A stretch of 54,388 nucleotides of DNA from NCBI RefSeq assembly GCF_001429505.1, contig NZ_LMJW01000022.1, positions 264,175 to 318,562 of the forward strand. Reading direction: 5' to 3'. This DNA comes from Allobosea sp. Root483D1 (lineage in GTDB: Bacteria > Pseudomonadota > Alphaproteobacteria > Rhizobiales > Beijerinckiaceae). The notes beneath the pieces were generated by a model. The model was not told the DNA's origin, ran no database searches, and was given only the letters and a program-made list of their open reading frames with translations. The position numbers were made by a program, and so were the translations under genes. Of the stretch, positions 1 to 10,195 are shown piece after piece (position 1 is the first letter of the stretch; every line of letters begins with the position of its first letter).

Positions 1-680
1 ACCCCTGCCCCTCTCCCATCCGGGAGAGGGGTTCTCCGTCGCGGTTCCCGCGCCCTTGCTTCACCCACGCGCCAATCCCCGCCCGCAGGCCTGCCTGCGG
101 GCGCTCAAAATACGGGGCTGGCGGAGCGCCGCGAGGCGCGTTTGGTATTCCGCTTCCATTGAGCCAGGAAGCGGCGCGGATGGTCCCCATCCGCACGCCC
201 CGTGGCGCTCCGCCTTCGGCGTTCTTCAAGTCTCCGGGCCGCGCTTCTGCGGTTGGCCTGCCCGTCCGTCCCGCTCCTGCCGGCGCCAGTGCCCCTCAAC
301 GGGTGGTCGCGCCGACGGCGGAGCAGGGCGGCGCGTAACGGGCCGTCCATCTAGCGAGCTCCTCGCACAGGGATCGTAGTGTCCCACGCAGACAAGCTTG
401 CGCAGTCTGCGATCGCAAAGTCGGAAGACGCCGCCGCAGGCGGCGGCTTTCGGCGGTGCCCCGAAGCCTCCCGGGAGCGGGGCGTAACCCCCGCCCGCAG
501 GCGCCGACCCTCACCCAGCCTCTGGCATACCTCCGGACGGCCGCCCCGTATGGGTGATGGGCGAGGGGAATATACGGGAGGTTTTGGCAGCGGGGATAAG
601 TTTGCGGCAGCAATCGATGATCTCACGTGCTAAAACGCCCTTGCTCGGCTCCGGGTCTTTTTGGGAATCACAAGAGGCAA
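1..680. other. Gene-free high-GC segment
   Basis: I find no convincing gene here. Short open frames exist on both strands, but they are arginine- and proline-rich translations of GC-rich DNA and match no family I recognise. The segment carries a perfect hairpin at 8-31 and several short GC-rich inverted repeats. Base composition switches abruptly to AT-rich around 680-800, where the accessory cassette begins. I looked for tmRNA, RNase P and tRNA hallmarks and saw none. Confidence 0.5.
8..31. repeat. Perfect hairpin, dispersed-repeat type
   Basis: CCCCTCTCCC (8-17) and GGGAGAGGGG (22-31) form 10-bp perfect arms around a 4-nt loop. From memory, this CTCTCCC/GGGAGAG hairpin is common between genes in alphaproteobacteria. 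There is no T-tract, so a terminator role is unlikely. Confidence 0.6.
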
Positions 681-1868
681 ATGAAGATGGCGGTGGACGA
701 TGCTCAGGGCGAGCTGTTTGCGCCTGTGAGCTATACGCTTCGCCCGGCACTGATTGGTGCGGACGGAGCGCCGCCATTCATCGTAATTGGCTGTAGTCGA
801 GAAAAGCGCCGTGAAAGTGCTCCAGCTGAGAAGCTATATATTTCGAGCCGGTTTAAGGCCAGTCTGGCGCTTGTCCACGCGCTCGCTGCTCCGCATGCGG
901 TTCTTTCTGCGAAGCATGGGATAGTAGCATCGGGTGCTCTTCTTGAACCCTATGACTTACATCTGTCAGCGCTATCGGCTGCGGAGCAGGAGGCCTGGGC
1001 TCGACAGGCTCTTGAGGAGTTGCGCACGTGCGCCCGCGGTCGCAGTGTGACTTTGCTTGCCACTTCGGAGTATGTCGAGCCTCTCATAAATGCCAACAAT
1101 AATAGCGGTAAGCCATTGAACGTCCAGGCGCCGTGGTCTGCTTTAGGTAAACCGGATGTTGGCGTTTGGCTCAGTCAAGCTAAGCGTATGGTAGGAAGAA
1201 TTCATGATCTTAAATCGCTATATAGCTGGATCAGCGATCAGCGGTCTGGCGGTCATGTTCTTGATTTTTGGGAGCTTTCTAAGAAGTCTGTTCCTAAAAG
1301 AGGTGTATATATATTCTTAGATCGACAAGAGCCTAATTTTCTCCAGATTCATCCGCGAATTGTTCGCGTTGGCACTCACGGCGTGAGCCAAGGGTCGATG
1401 GCTACGCTGCGCGGCCGTCTTCGCAACCATCTAGGGCCAGCGACGGAAGTTGGTAATCATCGTGGGTCAATTTTCCGACTTCATGTCGGGCGTGCAATGT
1501 TAGAGGCCGAGCAAAGAGGGGCACATCTGCCCACATGGGGAGCGGGACAAGATGCCGACGCGCGCGTTAAAGCTGTCGAGGCCGACCATGAAATTGCGGT
1601 GTCGCGATATCTTAGAGAGCTTGAGGTGGCGCTTATTGCTATAGATGACGAGCCAGCGAAAGGAAGCCTTCGAGCAAGCGTGGAGGCGCAGCTGATCGCG
1701 CTATGTAGCGAGGGGATGCGCACTATTGATACGCCCTCTGATCATTGGCTTGGACGCAGCTCTCCAATCGCATTGATCCGGGGGTCTGGGTTATGGAATA
1801 TCCGTGGTGTCGGAGCGGACTATGATCCAAATGGACGCGGTTCGGTTTCGACCATTGTTGAGAGATGA
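681..1868 (+). CDS. DUF6884-like plus GIY-YIG-like two-domain protein
   Basis: About 395 aa. The N-terminal domain (roughly residues 33-120) has a GCSREK motif, an A-x-x-L-Y-x-S-S-x-F segment and L-S-A-K-H-G, the pattern I associate with DUF6884. These proteins turn up in phages and accessory loci and have no settled activity. The C-terminal half (roughly 205-390) starts G-V-Y-I-F, then R-V-G-T-H and R-G-R-L-R-N-H. This is the order of a GIY-YIG-like fold, whose enzymes are usually nucleases. It ends S-G-L-W-N and Y-D-P, which I recall from GIY-YIG-like proteins of this type. The ATG at 681 (or 687) is chosen because upstream residues look unlike protein. The gene is followed after 12 nt by the SIR2-kinase gene and is AT-rich like it. 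The role is unknown; the position suggests a partner in a three-gene accessory system. Confidence 0.75.
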   Translation: MKMAVDDAQGELFAPVSYTLRPALIGADGAPPFIVIGCSREKRRESAPAEKLYISSRFKASLALVHALAAPHAVLSAKHGIVASGALLEPYDLHLSALSAAEQEAWARQALEELRTCARGRSVTLLATSEYVEPLINANNNSGKPLNVQAPWSALGKPDVGVWLSQAKRMVGRIHDLKSLYSWISDQRSGGHVLDFWELSKKSVPKRGVYIFLDRQEPNFLQIHPRIVRVGTHGVSQGSMATLRGRLRNHLGPATEVGNHRGSIFRLHVGRAMLEAEQRGAHLPTWGAGQDADARVKAVEADHEIAVSRYLRELEVALIAIDDEPAKGSLRASVEAQLIALCSEGMRTIDTPSDHWLGRSSPIALIRGSGLWNIRGVGADYDPNGRGSVSTIVER

Positions 1869-1880
1869 AGAGAGGTGAGC

Positions 1881-3482
1881 ATGCTCGATGCGGCAATTGC
1901 CCGTCAGCCGCGGCTACCGCGGTTCCTATGTCACATCTTTCAACGTTTAACTCAGCATCAGTTAAACCTTGTGACAGGAGCCGGCATCTCGATGGAGGCG
2001 GGCGTCCCGGGTTGGACCGCGTTGTTGGAACGACTCGCTGCTCGCGAGGATGATTTAAAGCAGGATCTTGGCCAGCATAGTGCCGCTGGCCTGCACCCGG
2101 AATATCTTGGGCAGATCATTTATCACAGGTTCAAGAATTCCAGCCCGTCGACTGAACCGGAAGAGTTGCGTGCTGCTGTTATTGAGCACGGCTGGGGTGC
2201 GGCAATTCATAAAGCTATATATCAAGACACTCTTGGAGATATAGAGAAAATATTGGAAGTCCATCCCTATCTTGTACAACTGCGCGACCTGTCTCGGAAA
2301 TTGCCGCTCGTAATCAATTTTAATTTTGATGACTTGCTTGCTGAGGCAATAGGTAGTCAAATAAAATCTGAAGATTCTGATGGAAATTCTTTAACTATTA
2401 CTTGGAACGCTCCTCTTGTTGATAGAAAAGGAAATACGACCATTTACCATGTAAATGGTATTTTGCCGAGGATTAGTCTTAGAAAAAGAAGCCCACAGAT
2501 CATATTTACAGAAGATTCGTTTGCTGCTGCCCGCGCGAGAGCGCCAGGGCTTAGTGCGGAGTATCTATTTCTACGGTTTGTTCAAAATACGATGCTTCTT
2601 GTTGGGCACTCACTTGCCGATAGTTCGCTAAAAAATTACTTGAGAATGAATAGAGATAAGAGTCCGGCAAATCATCATTATATGATCCATTGGCTGAAAA
2701 ATCCCAGTGAGCTATCGAGTAGCAGGCAGAGGGATATTTTCGAGGCGAATTTGGAATTGTACAATCTGGTGACAATATTTTTGACTTCAACTGAGATAAG
2801 TCAATTTCTGCAAATACTTAATATGGGATCAAGAGAATTTAGGGATTTGTTAGAGTCATTGGGAAGTGATCGGCGATCTAGATATCATTATTACATCGTT
2901 GGGCCGGTGGCCTCGGGAAAATCCTCTTTGCTTGAGCAGCTTAGATGCTTCCAAACCCATGAGGAATGGACCAGGCCTCCGCCGAACGAGATGTACCTTG
3001 CATCGACAAAAATTAACGACTCGCAACGCGAGATCGTAGATAAATTTGTGTATTCAGAGCTTAAAGAGAAAAATAATCGGATGCACTCTGCTTCGGCAGG
3101 ATTTCATTTTATGGATCGCGCGCCGCTCGATTTATACGCCTTTTCTAGAGATGAATCTGAGAATTCTGAGAAGTCACAAAATTTGCGAGACATTGTAATT
3201 CGTGATCGGTCATTAAAAGAAGGAGAGATCATTTTTATCGAGGCATCACCTCAGAATTTGGTCAAGCGTAATATGGCGCGCGGAAGGGCTCCGGAGGATG
3301 CAGGTACTGAAGAGTATTTTCAGAATCAGACACGGATTTTAAACGAAATCTACACGCCAAATTTCAGATTTTCTACCGATCAGTGCAGCTCAGATGATTT
3401 GGCGCGTCGTGTTGCGCGTCATGTACTGCTTGGTGAGTACTGTCCGGTCGATCTTGATGGAATTATTGCCCGCTATGCGTGA
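1881..3482 (+). CDS. SIR2-like domain fused to dNK-like P-loop domain
   Basis: About 533 aa. The N-terminal part is SIR2-like: G-A-G-I-S at about residues 33-37, N-F-N-F-D-D-L-L near 145, and H-V-N-G at 190-193. SIR2-like domains in defence systems bind or cleave NAD. A second region begins at about residue 336 with a Walker A motif, G-P-V-A-S-G-K-S (about 341-348). It continues with D-R-A-P-L-D-L-Y-A-F and later A-R-G-R-A-P-E, which resemble the substrate-binding and LID segments of deoxynucleoside kinases. The ATG at 1881 follows GAGAGG at 5-6 nt; an in-frame GTG lies at 1875. Strongly AT-rich codon use. The stop overlaps the start of the deoxyribosyltransferase-like gene. A plausible reading is an NAD-depleting effector tied to a nucleotide-sensing domain. 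That reading is inference. Confidence 0.85.
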   Translation: MLDAAIARQPRLPRFLCHIFQRLTQHQLNLVTGAGISMEAGVPGWTALLERLAAREDDLKQDLGQHSAAGLHPEYLGQIIYHRFKNSSPSTEPEELRAAVIEHGWGAAIHKAIYQDTLGDIEKILEVHPYLVQLRDLSRKLPLVINFNFDDLLAEAIGSQIKSEDSDGNSLTITWNAPLVDRKGNTTIYHVNGILPRISLRKRSPQIIFTEDSFAAARARAPGLSAEYLFLRFVQNTMLLVGHSLADSSLKNYLRMNRDKSPANHHYMIHWLKNPSELSSSRQRDIFEANLELYNLVTIFLTSTEISQFLQILNMGSREFRDLLESLGSDRRSRYHYYIVGPVASGKSSLLEQLRCFQTHEEWTRPPPNEMYLASTKINDSQREIVDKFVYSELKEKNNRMHSASAGFHFMDRAPLDLYAFSRDESENSEKSQNLRDIVIRDRSLKEGEIIFIEASPQNLVKRNMARGRAPEDAGTEEYFQNQTRILNEIYTPNFRFSTDQCSSDDLARRVARHVLLGEYCPVDLDGIIARYA

Positions 3483-3939
3483 AGATGGTGATACTTATCG
3501 AATTTATCTTGCAGCTCCGCTGTTTAATGACATTGAGCGCGCTTTCAATGCGCGTCTTGCCGAATTGCTCACGCCAGCAGTGGAAGTGTTTCTTCCCCAG
3601 CGCGATGGAAGGTTGATGCGGGACCTTGTTCGTGAAGGAACCCCGCTTTCAGCAGCACGGCAGCTGGTTTTTGAAGCAGATACCTACGCGATTCGACGCT
3701 GCCATTGCGTTGTTGCAGTCCTTGATGGGCGCACCGTTGACGAAGGTGTTGCGTTCGAGATTGGGTTCGCGCGTGCTCTCGATAAACTCTGTCTTGGTCT
3801 CAAAACGGATGACCGAACGTTACTCGCTTCTGGCGACAACCCTATGATTGTTGCCGGATGCCATGAAATCTTTGGTAACATAATCGAGCTAACGGGCGCG
3901 TTGCAGGGAAAGCTTGCGCCTTTTCGGAGCGCAAGCTGA
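3475..3939 (+). CDS. Nucleoside 2-deoxyribosyltransferase-like protein
   Basis: About 154 aa, the usual size for this family. N-terminal Y-R-I-Y-L-A-A-P-L-F matches the first strand and loop of nucleoside 2-deoxyribosyltransferases. Then come D-E-G-V-A-F-E-I-G-F-A, with the expected catalytic Glu at about residue 95, and T-D-D-R followed by G-D-N-P-M-I, typical of the family's C-terminal substrate loop. The enzymes swap or hydrolyse bases on deoxynucleosides and share a fold with TIR and SIR2-like NAD-cleaving domains. The ATG at 3475 overlaps the upstream stop by 8 nt, suggesting translational coupling; an ATG at 3457 is an alternative. It ends 3 nt before the uvrA stop on the other strand. 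Probable role: nucleoside or nucleotide turnover within the accessory cassette. Confidence 0.85.
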   Translation: MREDGDTYRIYLAAPLFNDIERAFNARLAELLTPAVEVFLPQRDGRLMRDLVREGTPLSAARQLVFEADTYAIRRCHCVVAVLDGRTVDEGVAFEIGFARALDKLCLGLKTDDRTLLASGDNPMIVAGCHEIFGNIIELTGALQGKLAPFRSAS

Positions 3940-3942
3940 CCT

Positions 3943-6906
<2,964 letters not shown>

Positions 6907-7008
6907 GGTGGTGTCCGGTTCGGGGTCAGCCGTAGAGATAGGGCAATCGCCGTGCCGTGCCAGTGCGGCCGGGCGGGAGGCCGGCATGACTAGCACGCAA
7001 CCGCAGAT

Positions 7009-7023
7009 GTTGCCGCATTGTTC
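7009..7023 (-). promoter_or_regulatory. LexA-like SOS box upstream of uvrA
   Basis: GTTG-N7-GTTC on the plus strand (GAAC-N7-CAAC in the direction of uvrA). It matches 7 of 8 defined positions of the alphaproteobacterial LexA box GTTC-N7-GTTC. It lies about 100 nt upstream of the chosen uvrA start. UvrA is a usual SOS gene, and ssb in this window carries a perfect box. Confidence 0.5.
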
Positions 7024-7048
7024 CGGTGCGGTGTGCTGACAGGAATTG

Positions 7049-8227
7049 TCAGGAGCGTGGCAGGCTGCGGAAACGTAGCCGGAGCAGCATCGCCGCGACG
7101 AGCATGGCGACGGCCAGAACCCCGGACAGGATCAGCGCCGCCGAGGCGCCATAACGTTCGATCAGCAGCGCATAGCCGAGCGGCGCGGCGGCCGAGAGGA
7201 AGAAGCCCGGCGCCAGCAGGCGGCCGACATAGGCGCCATAGCTCCTCGGATCAAACAGCATCAGCGGCAGCGTCCCGCGCGTGATCGTCAGCACGCCGTT
7301 GCCGGCACCATAGGCGAAGGCGAAGACGAGGGCCGCGATGGCGCTCGCGCCGCCGGCGAGGCCGACGACGAAGCAGAGCGGCAGCACCAGGCAGGCGACG
7401 AGATTGAGGTCGAACGGGCTGGTGCGGGACCCGAACAGCACCTCGCCGAGCCGCGCCAGCGACTGGCCGATGCCGCGCGTTGAACCGATCCAGACCGCGG
7501 CGGCGGCAGGCAGGCCGAGCCCGGCAAGGATGCCGATCATATGCGCGGACATGCCGGCGTTGAGGATGCCGGCGAAGGTGACGATCAGCGCATAGAGCAG
7601 GCCGGCAAAGCGGGTGTCTGCCGGGCTGAGCGCAATGGTGGGCTTTGCCGCGGCGGCCTCGGTCCGGAGACGAACGGAGCCGCCCGGCAGCGTCAGGTGC
7701 AAGGGCAAGGTGAGCAGCGCGAAGCCGGCATAGGCGATGAGTGCGCCGCGCCAGCCGAACTGCTCGGCGAGTGCATGGCCGAGCGGCCAGAACACGGTCG
7801 AGGCGAGGCCGCCGAGCAACGTGATCTGGGCGATCGGCCGGCGCGCCGCGCTGCCACCGATATAGGCCAGCGCAGCAAAGGCGGCGTCATAGAGGCTGAG
7901 CCGCATGGCGAGGCCGAGGCAGAGCCAGGCGGCGTAATAGGCCGGAATCGTCTGGGCGAAGGCGAGGCCAGCGCAGCCGGCAGCCGTGAGCAGTGAACCG
8001 GCGCACATCACTGTGCGGCCGCCATGGCGGTCGATCAGGCGGCCGACTGCGCCGGAGGTCAGTCCCATCACCAGCAGGCCGGCCGAGAGCCCGCCATGGA
8101 TGATCGCCTGCGACCAGCCGAGCTCGGCCGCGATCCGCTCGCCGAAGGCGCCGACCAGGTAATAGGAGACGCCCCAGGAGATGAGCTGGGCCAGCCCGAG
8201 GCAGAAGACGGTGCTGCGAGTGATCAC
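7049..8227 (-). CDS. MFS transporter
   Basis: About 392 aa of strongly hydrophobic sequence compatible with twelve membrane segments. The first helix begins near G-L-A-Q-L-I-S-W-G. An MFS signature-like loop, G-R-L-I-D-R-H-G-G-R, follows the second helix. The substrate cannot be read from sequence. I chose the GTG at 8227 because it overlaps the stop of the upstream acetyltransferase as GTGA, implying a coupled operon; an ATG at 8248 is the alternative. The pair is divergent from the LysR gene, a common layout for a regulator and its target efflux genes. Confidence 0.88.
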   Translation of the reverse strand: MITRSTVFCLGLAQLISWGVSYYLVGAFGERIAAELGWSQAIIHGGLSAGLLVMGLTSGAVGRLIDRHGGRTVMCAGSLLTAAGCAGLAFAQTIPAYYAAWLCLGLAMRLSLYDAAFAALAYIGGSAARRPIAQITLLGGLASTVFWPLGHALAEQFGWRGALIAYAGFALLTLPLHLTLPGGSVRLRTEAAAAKPTIALSPADTRFAGLLYALIVTFAGILNAGMSAHMIGILAGLGLPAAAAVWIGSTRGIGQSLARLGEVLFGSRTSPFDLNLVACLVLPLCFVVGLAGGASAIAALVFAFAYGAGNGVLTITRGTLPLMLFDPRSYGAYVGRLLAPGFFLSAAAPLGYALLIERYGASAALILSGVLAVAMLVAAMLLRLRFRSLPRS

Positions 8228-8805
8228 CGGGCCGGCCCGGCCGCCCATGGCTGTGGCAACGTCTCGTCGCCGGCCCCGAGGCTGCGCTGCATCAGGATCG
8301 TGTCGACCCAGCGGCCGAACTTGAAGCCGGTCGAGCGCAAGGTGCCGACCGGCTCGAAGCCGAAGCGGCGGTGCAGGCCGATCGAGCCGGCATTGCCGCT
8401 ATCCCCGATATTGGCGAGCATCTGGCGCCAGGGGCCGGCTTCGCAGCGGGCGATCAATGCGCCAAGCAAGGTGGAGCCGATCTTCCGGCCGCCGAGCCCG
8501 TCGGCGACATAGATCGAATCCTCGATGGTGTGGCGATAGGCCGGGCGGGGGCGATAGGCGGTCGCATAGCTGTATCCGACGATCCGGCCGTCGAGTTCGG
8601 CCGCGAGATAGGGCAGGCCGAGCCCCAGCACCGCCTGCCGGCGCGCCAGCATCTCCTCGACGCTCGGCGGCGTCTCCTCGAAGCTGGCGAGGCCGTGCAG
8701 GACGTGGTGGGTGTAGATCGCCTGGATCGCGCCCATGTCGCCTTCTCGCGCATCGCGGACAAGGATTTGGGGCGCAGCGTTGCCGGTGGGCTCAGAGGTC
8801 GTCAT
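8224..8805 (-). CDS. GNAT N-acetyltransferase, phosphinothricin acetyltransferase-like
   Basis: About 193 aa with a GNAT fold. The beginning I-L-V-R-D-A-R-E-G-D, the early I-Y-T-H-H-V-L-H-G-L-A-S-F-E-E-T, the acetyl-CoA loop G-L-G-G-R-K-I-G, and the late I-G-L-H-R-R-F-G-F-E-P-V-G follow the order seen in Pat/Bar-type enzymes that acetylate phosphinothricin or methionine sulfoximine. The exact substrate is not provable. It overlaps the downstream MFS gene by 4 nt, giving an acetyltransferase-exporter pair divergent from a LysR regulator. Confidence 0.9.
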   Translation of the reverse strand: MTTSEPTGNAAPQILVRDAREGDMGAIQAIYTHHVLHGLASFEETPPSVEEMLARRQAVLGLGLPYLAAELDGRIVGYSYATAYRPRPAYRHTIEDSIYVADGLGGRKIGSTLLGALIARCEAGPWRQMLANIGDSGNAGSIGLHRRFGFEPVGTLRSTGFKFGRWVDTILMQRSLGAGDETLPQPWAAGPAR

Positions 8806-9101
8806 CGCAATCGTTTCGGCCCGGCAGGGCCGCCTTTCCGTCGTATCGGGGCGCCCGGTCAGCGCCTAGCGTCGTGTCACGCCGATATCGGCGAGTCAGT
8901 GCTCGTCAAGCTCGCGCAGGGTCCGCAATTGCTGATAGCGCGAATGCTGGGAGGCGCCGACATAATCTGCCGCCTCGCGCAGCAGCTTTCGTCCCGCACA
9001 CCAGATCCCGCTCATCGCCTGCGCCCCGCCACGGCCGGACACTCTCTCCAGCCGCGTGGCCAACTTGCGCTTTGCCGCGTCATAAATGAAGCTTCTCGAA
9101 A

Positions 9102-9116
9102 TTATGCAGAGCATAA
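9102..9116. promoter_or_regulatory. Palindromic LysR-type T-N11-A site
   Basis: TTATGCAGAGCATAA has perfect 6-bp arms around AGA and contains a T-N11-A core (9103-9115). It lies 13 nt upstream of the LysR start, inside the 324-nt spacer between the LysR gene and the divergent GNAT-MFS operon. That is the usual place for a LysR recognition site. The rest of the spacer shows no gene. Confidence 0.6.
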
Positions 9117-9129
9117 GAGATTCTTTGAG

Positions 9130-10014
9130 ATGCGTGACCTCCGCCTCGATCAGCTCGACAGCTTCCGCCAGGTGATCGCGCTCGGAAGCTTCTCGGCGGC
9201 GGCCGAGCGGCTCGGCCTGAGCCAGCCGGCGGTCAGCCTGCAGATCCGCGAGCTCGAGCGCCGGCTCGGTACGCTGCTGATCGAGCGGGTCGGCCGCCGC
9301 GCGCAGCCGACGGCTGCTGGCATCGAATTGCTCGACCATGCCGGGCGGATCGCGGCGGCCGTAGCGGCGGCGCGCGAAGCCATGGCGCGGCACGCAACCG
9401 GGGCGATGGGCCGTGTCCGGATCGGCACCGGGGCGACCGCCTGCATTTTCCTGCTGCCGCCGGTGCTGCGCGAATTGCGCCAGCGACATCCGACACTGGA
9501 GATCACCGTCAGCACCGGCAACACCTCAGACATCGTCAAGGCGATCGAGGACAACCTGATCGATATCGGCCTGGTCTCGCTGCCGGCCGCCGGCCGCAGC
9601 CTCGACGTGACGCCGCTGCTCGACGACGAGTTCGCCGTGATCGCGCCGCCGGACATGGAGCTGCCGGCGCGGTTGACGCCCGAAGCGCTGGCGCGCCTGC
9701 CGGTGCTGCTGTTCGAGCCAGGCGGCATCACCCGGCGCATCGCTGATGAATGGTTCGCCCGCGCCGGCGTGACGCTGCGACCGGTGATGTCGCTCGGCAG
9801 CGTCGAGGCGATCAAGCGGCTGGTCGGAGCGGGTCTCGGCTGCGCCATCCTGCCCGGCATGGCGGTGCGCGGTGAAAGCGATGGGCTGGTCGTACGGTCG
9901 CTATCGCCGCGCGTGCATCGCACGCTCGGCCTCGTCCTGCGCAAGGACAAGCCCTTGCATCGCGGACTGCGCGAGACGCTGAAGGCGCTGCGGGCGCTCG
10001 GGACGCTTGGCTGA
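9130..10014 (+). CDS. LysR-family transcriptional regulator
   Basis: About 294 aa, standard length. The N-terminal winged helix-turn-helix includes L-D-Q-L-D-S-F-R-Q-V, G-S-F-S-A-A-A-E-R-L-G-L-S-Q-P-A-V-S and I-R-E-L-E-R-R-L-G, followed by a LysR substrate-binding domain (about 90-290). I start at 9130 (M-R-D-L-R-L-D-Q-L); the frame is open much further upstream but without protein character. A palindromic T-N11-A site sits just upstream. By position it probably controls the divergent acetyltransferase and MFS genes. The effector is unknown. Confidence 0.95.
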   Translation: MRDLRLDQLDSFRQVIALGSFSAAAERLGLSQPAVSLQIRELERRLGTLLIERVGRRAQPTAAGIELLDHAGRIAAAVAAAREAMARHATGAMGRVRIGTGATACIFLLPPVLRELRQRHPTLEITVSTGNTSDIVKAIEDNLIDIGLVSLPAAGRSLDVTPLLDDEFAVIAPPDMELPARLTPEALARLPVLLFEPGGITRRIADEWFARAGVTLRPVMSLGSVEAIKRLVGAGLGCAILPGMAVRGESDGLVVRSLSPRVHRTLGLVLRKDKPLHRGLRETLKALRALGTLG

Positions 10015-10195
10015 GCGGCTGCGCGCTGCTGACAGACCTGGTCAGTCCAGGAACTTACCCGCCTGCTCTCCGGCGCGGTCGCCGGAGTCCGAGACGCCCC
10101 TTGGGGCGGAACATTTCCCGGCCTTTTGCGGTTCGTGGACATGACCGATCGTCCGGGTGCACGATCGGGTACTGCAGCCAGCGGGGGATATCACG

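Noticed and set aside
56..633. Several frames of 80-107 codons on both strands in the first 630 nt
   Set aside because: They overlap each other, are Arg/Pro-rich and match no family. I treat the segment as non-coding.
1..3942. Integrase, attachment sites or transposase for the AT-rich cassette
   Set aside because: I looked for direct or inverted repeats at 620-700 and 3930-3960 and for recombinase motifs and found none.
8371..9129. Extension of the LysR frame upstream of 9130
   Set aside because: It is antisense to the acetyltransferase gene and lacks protein character; LysR proteins begin at the helix-turn-helix.
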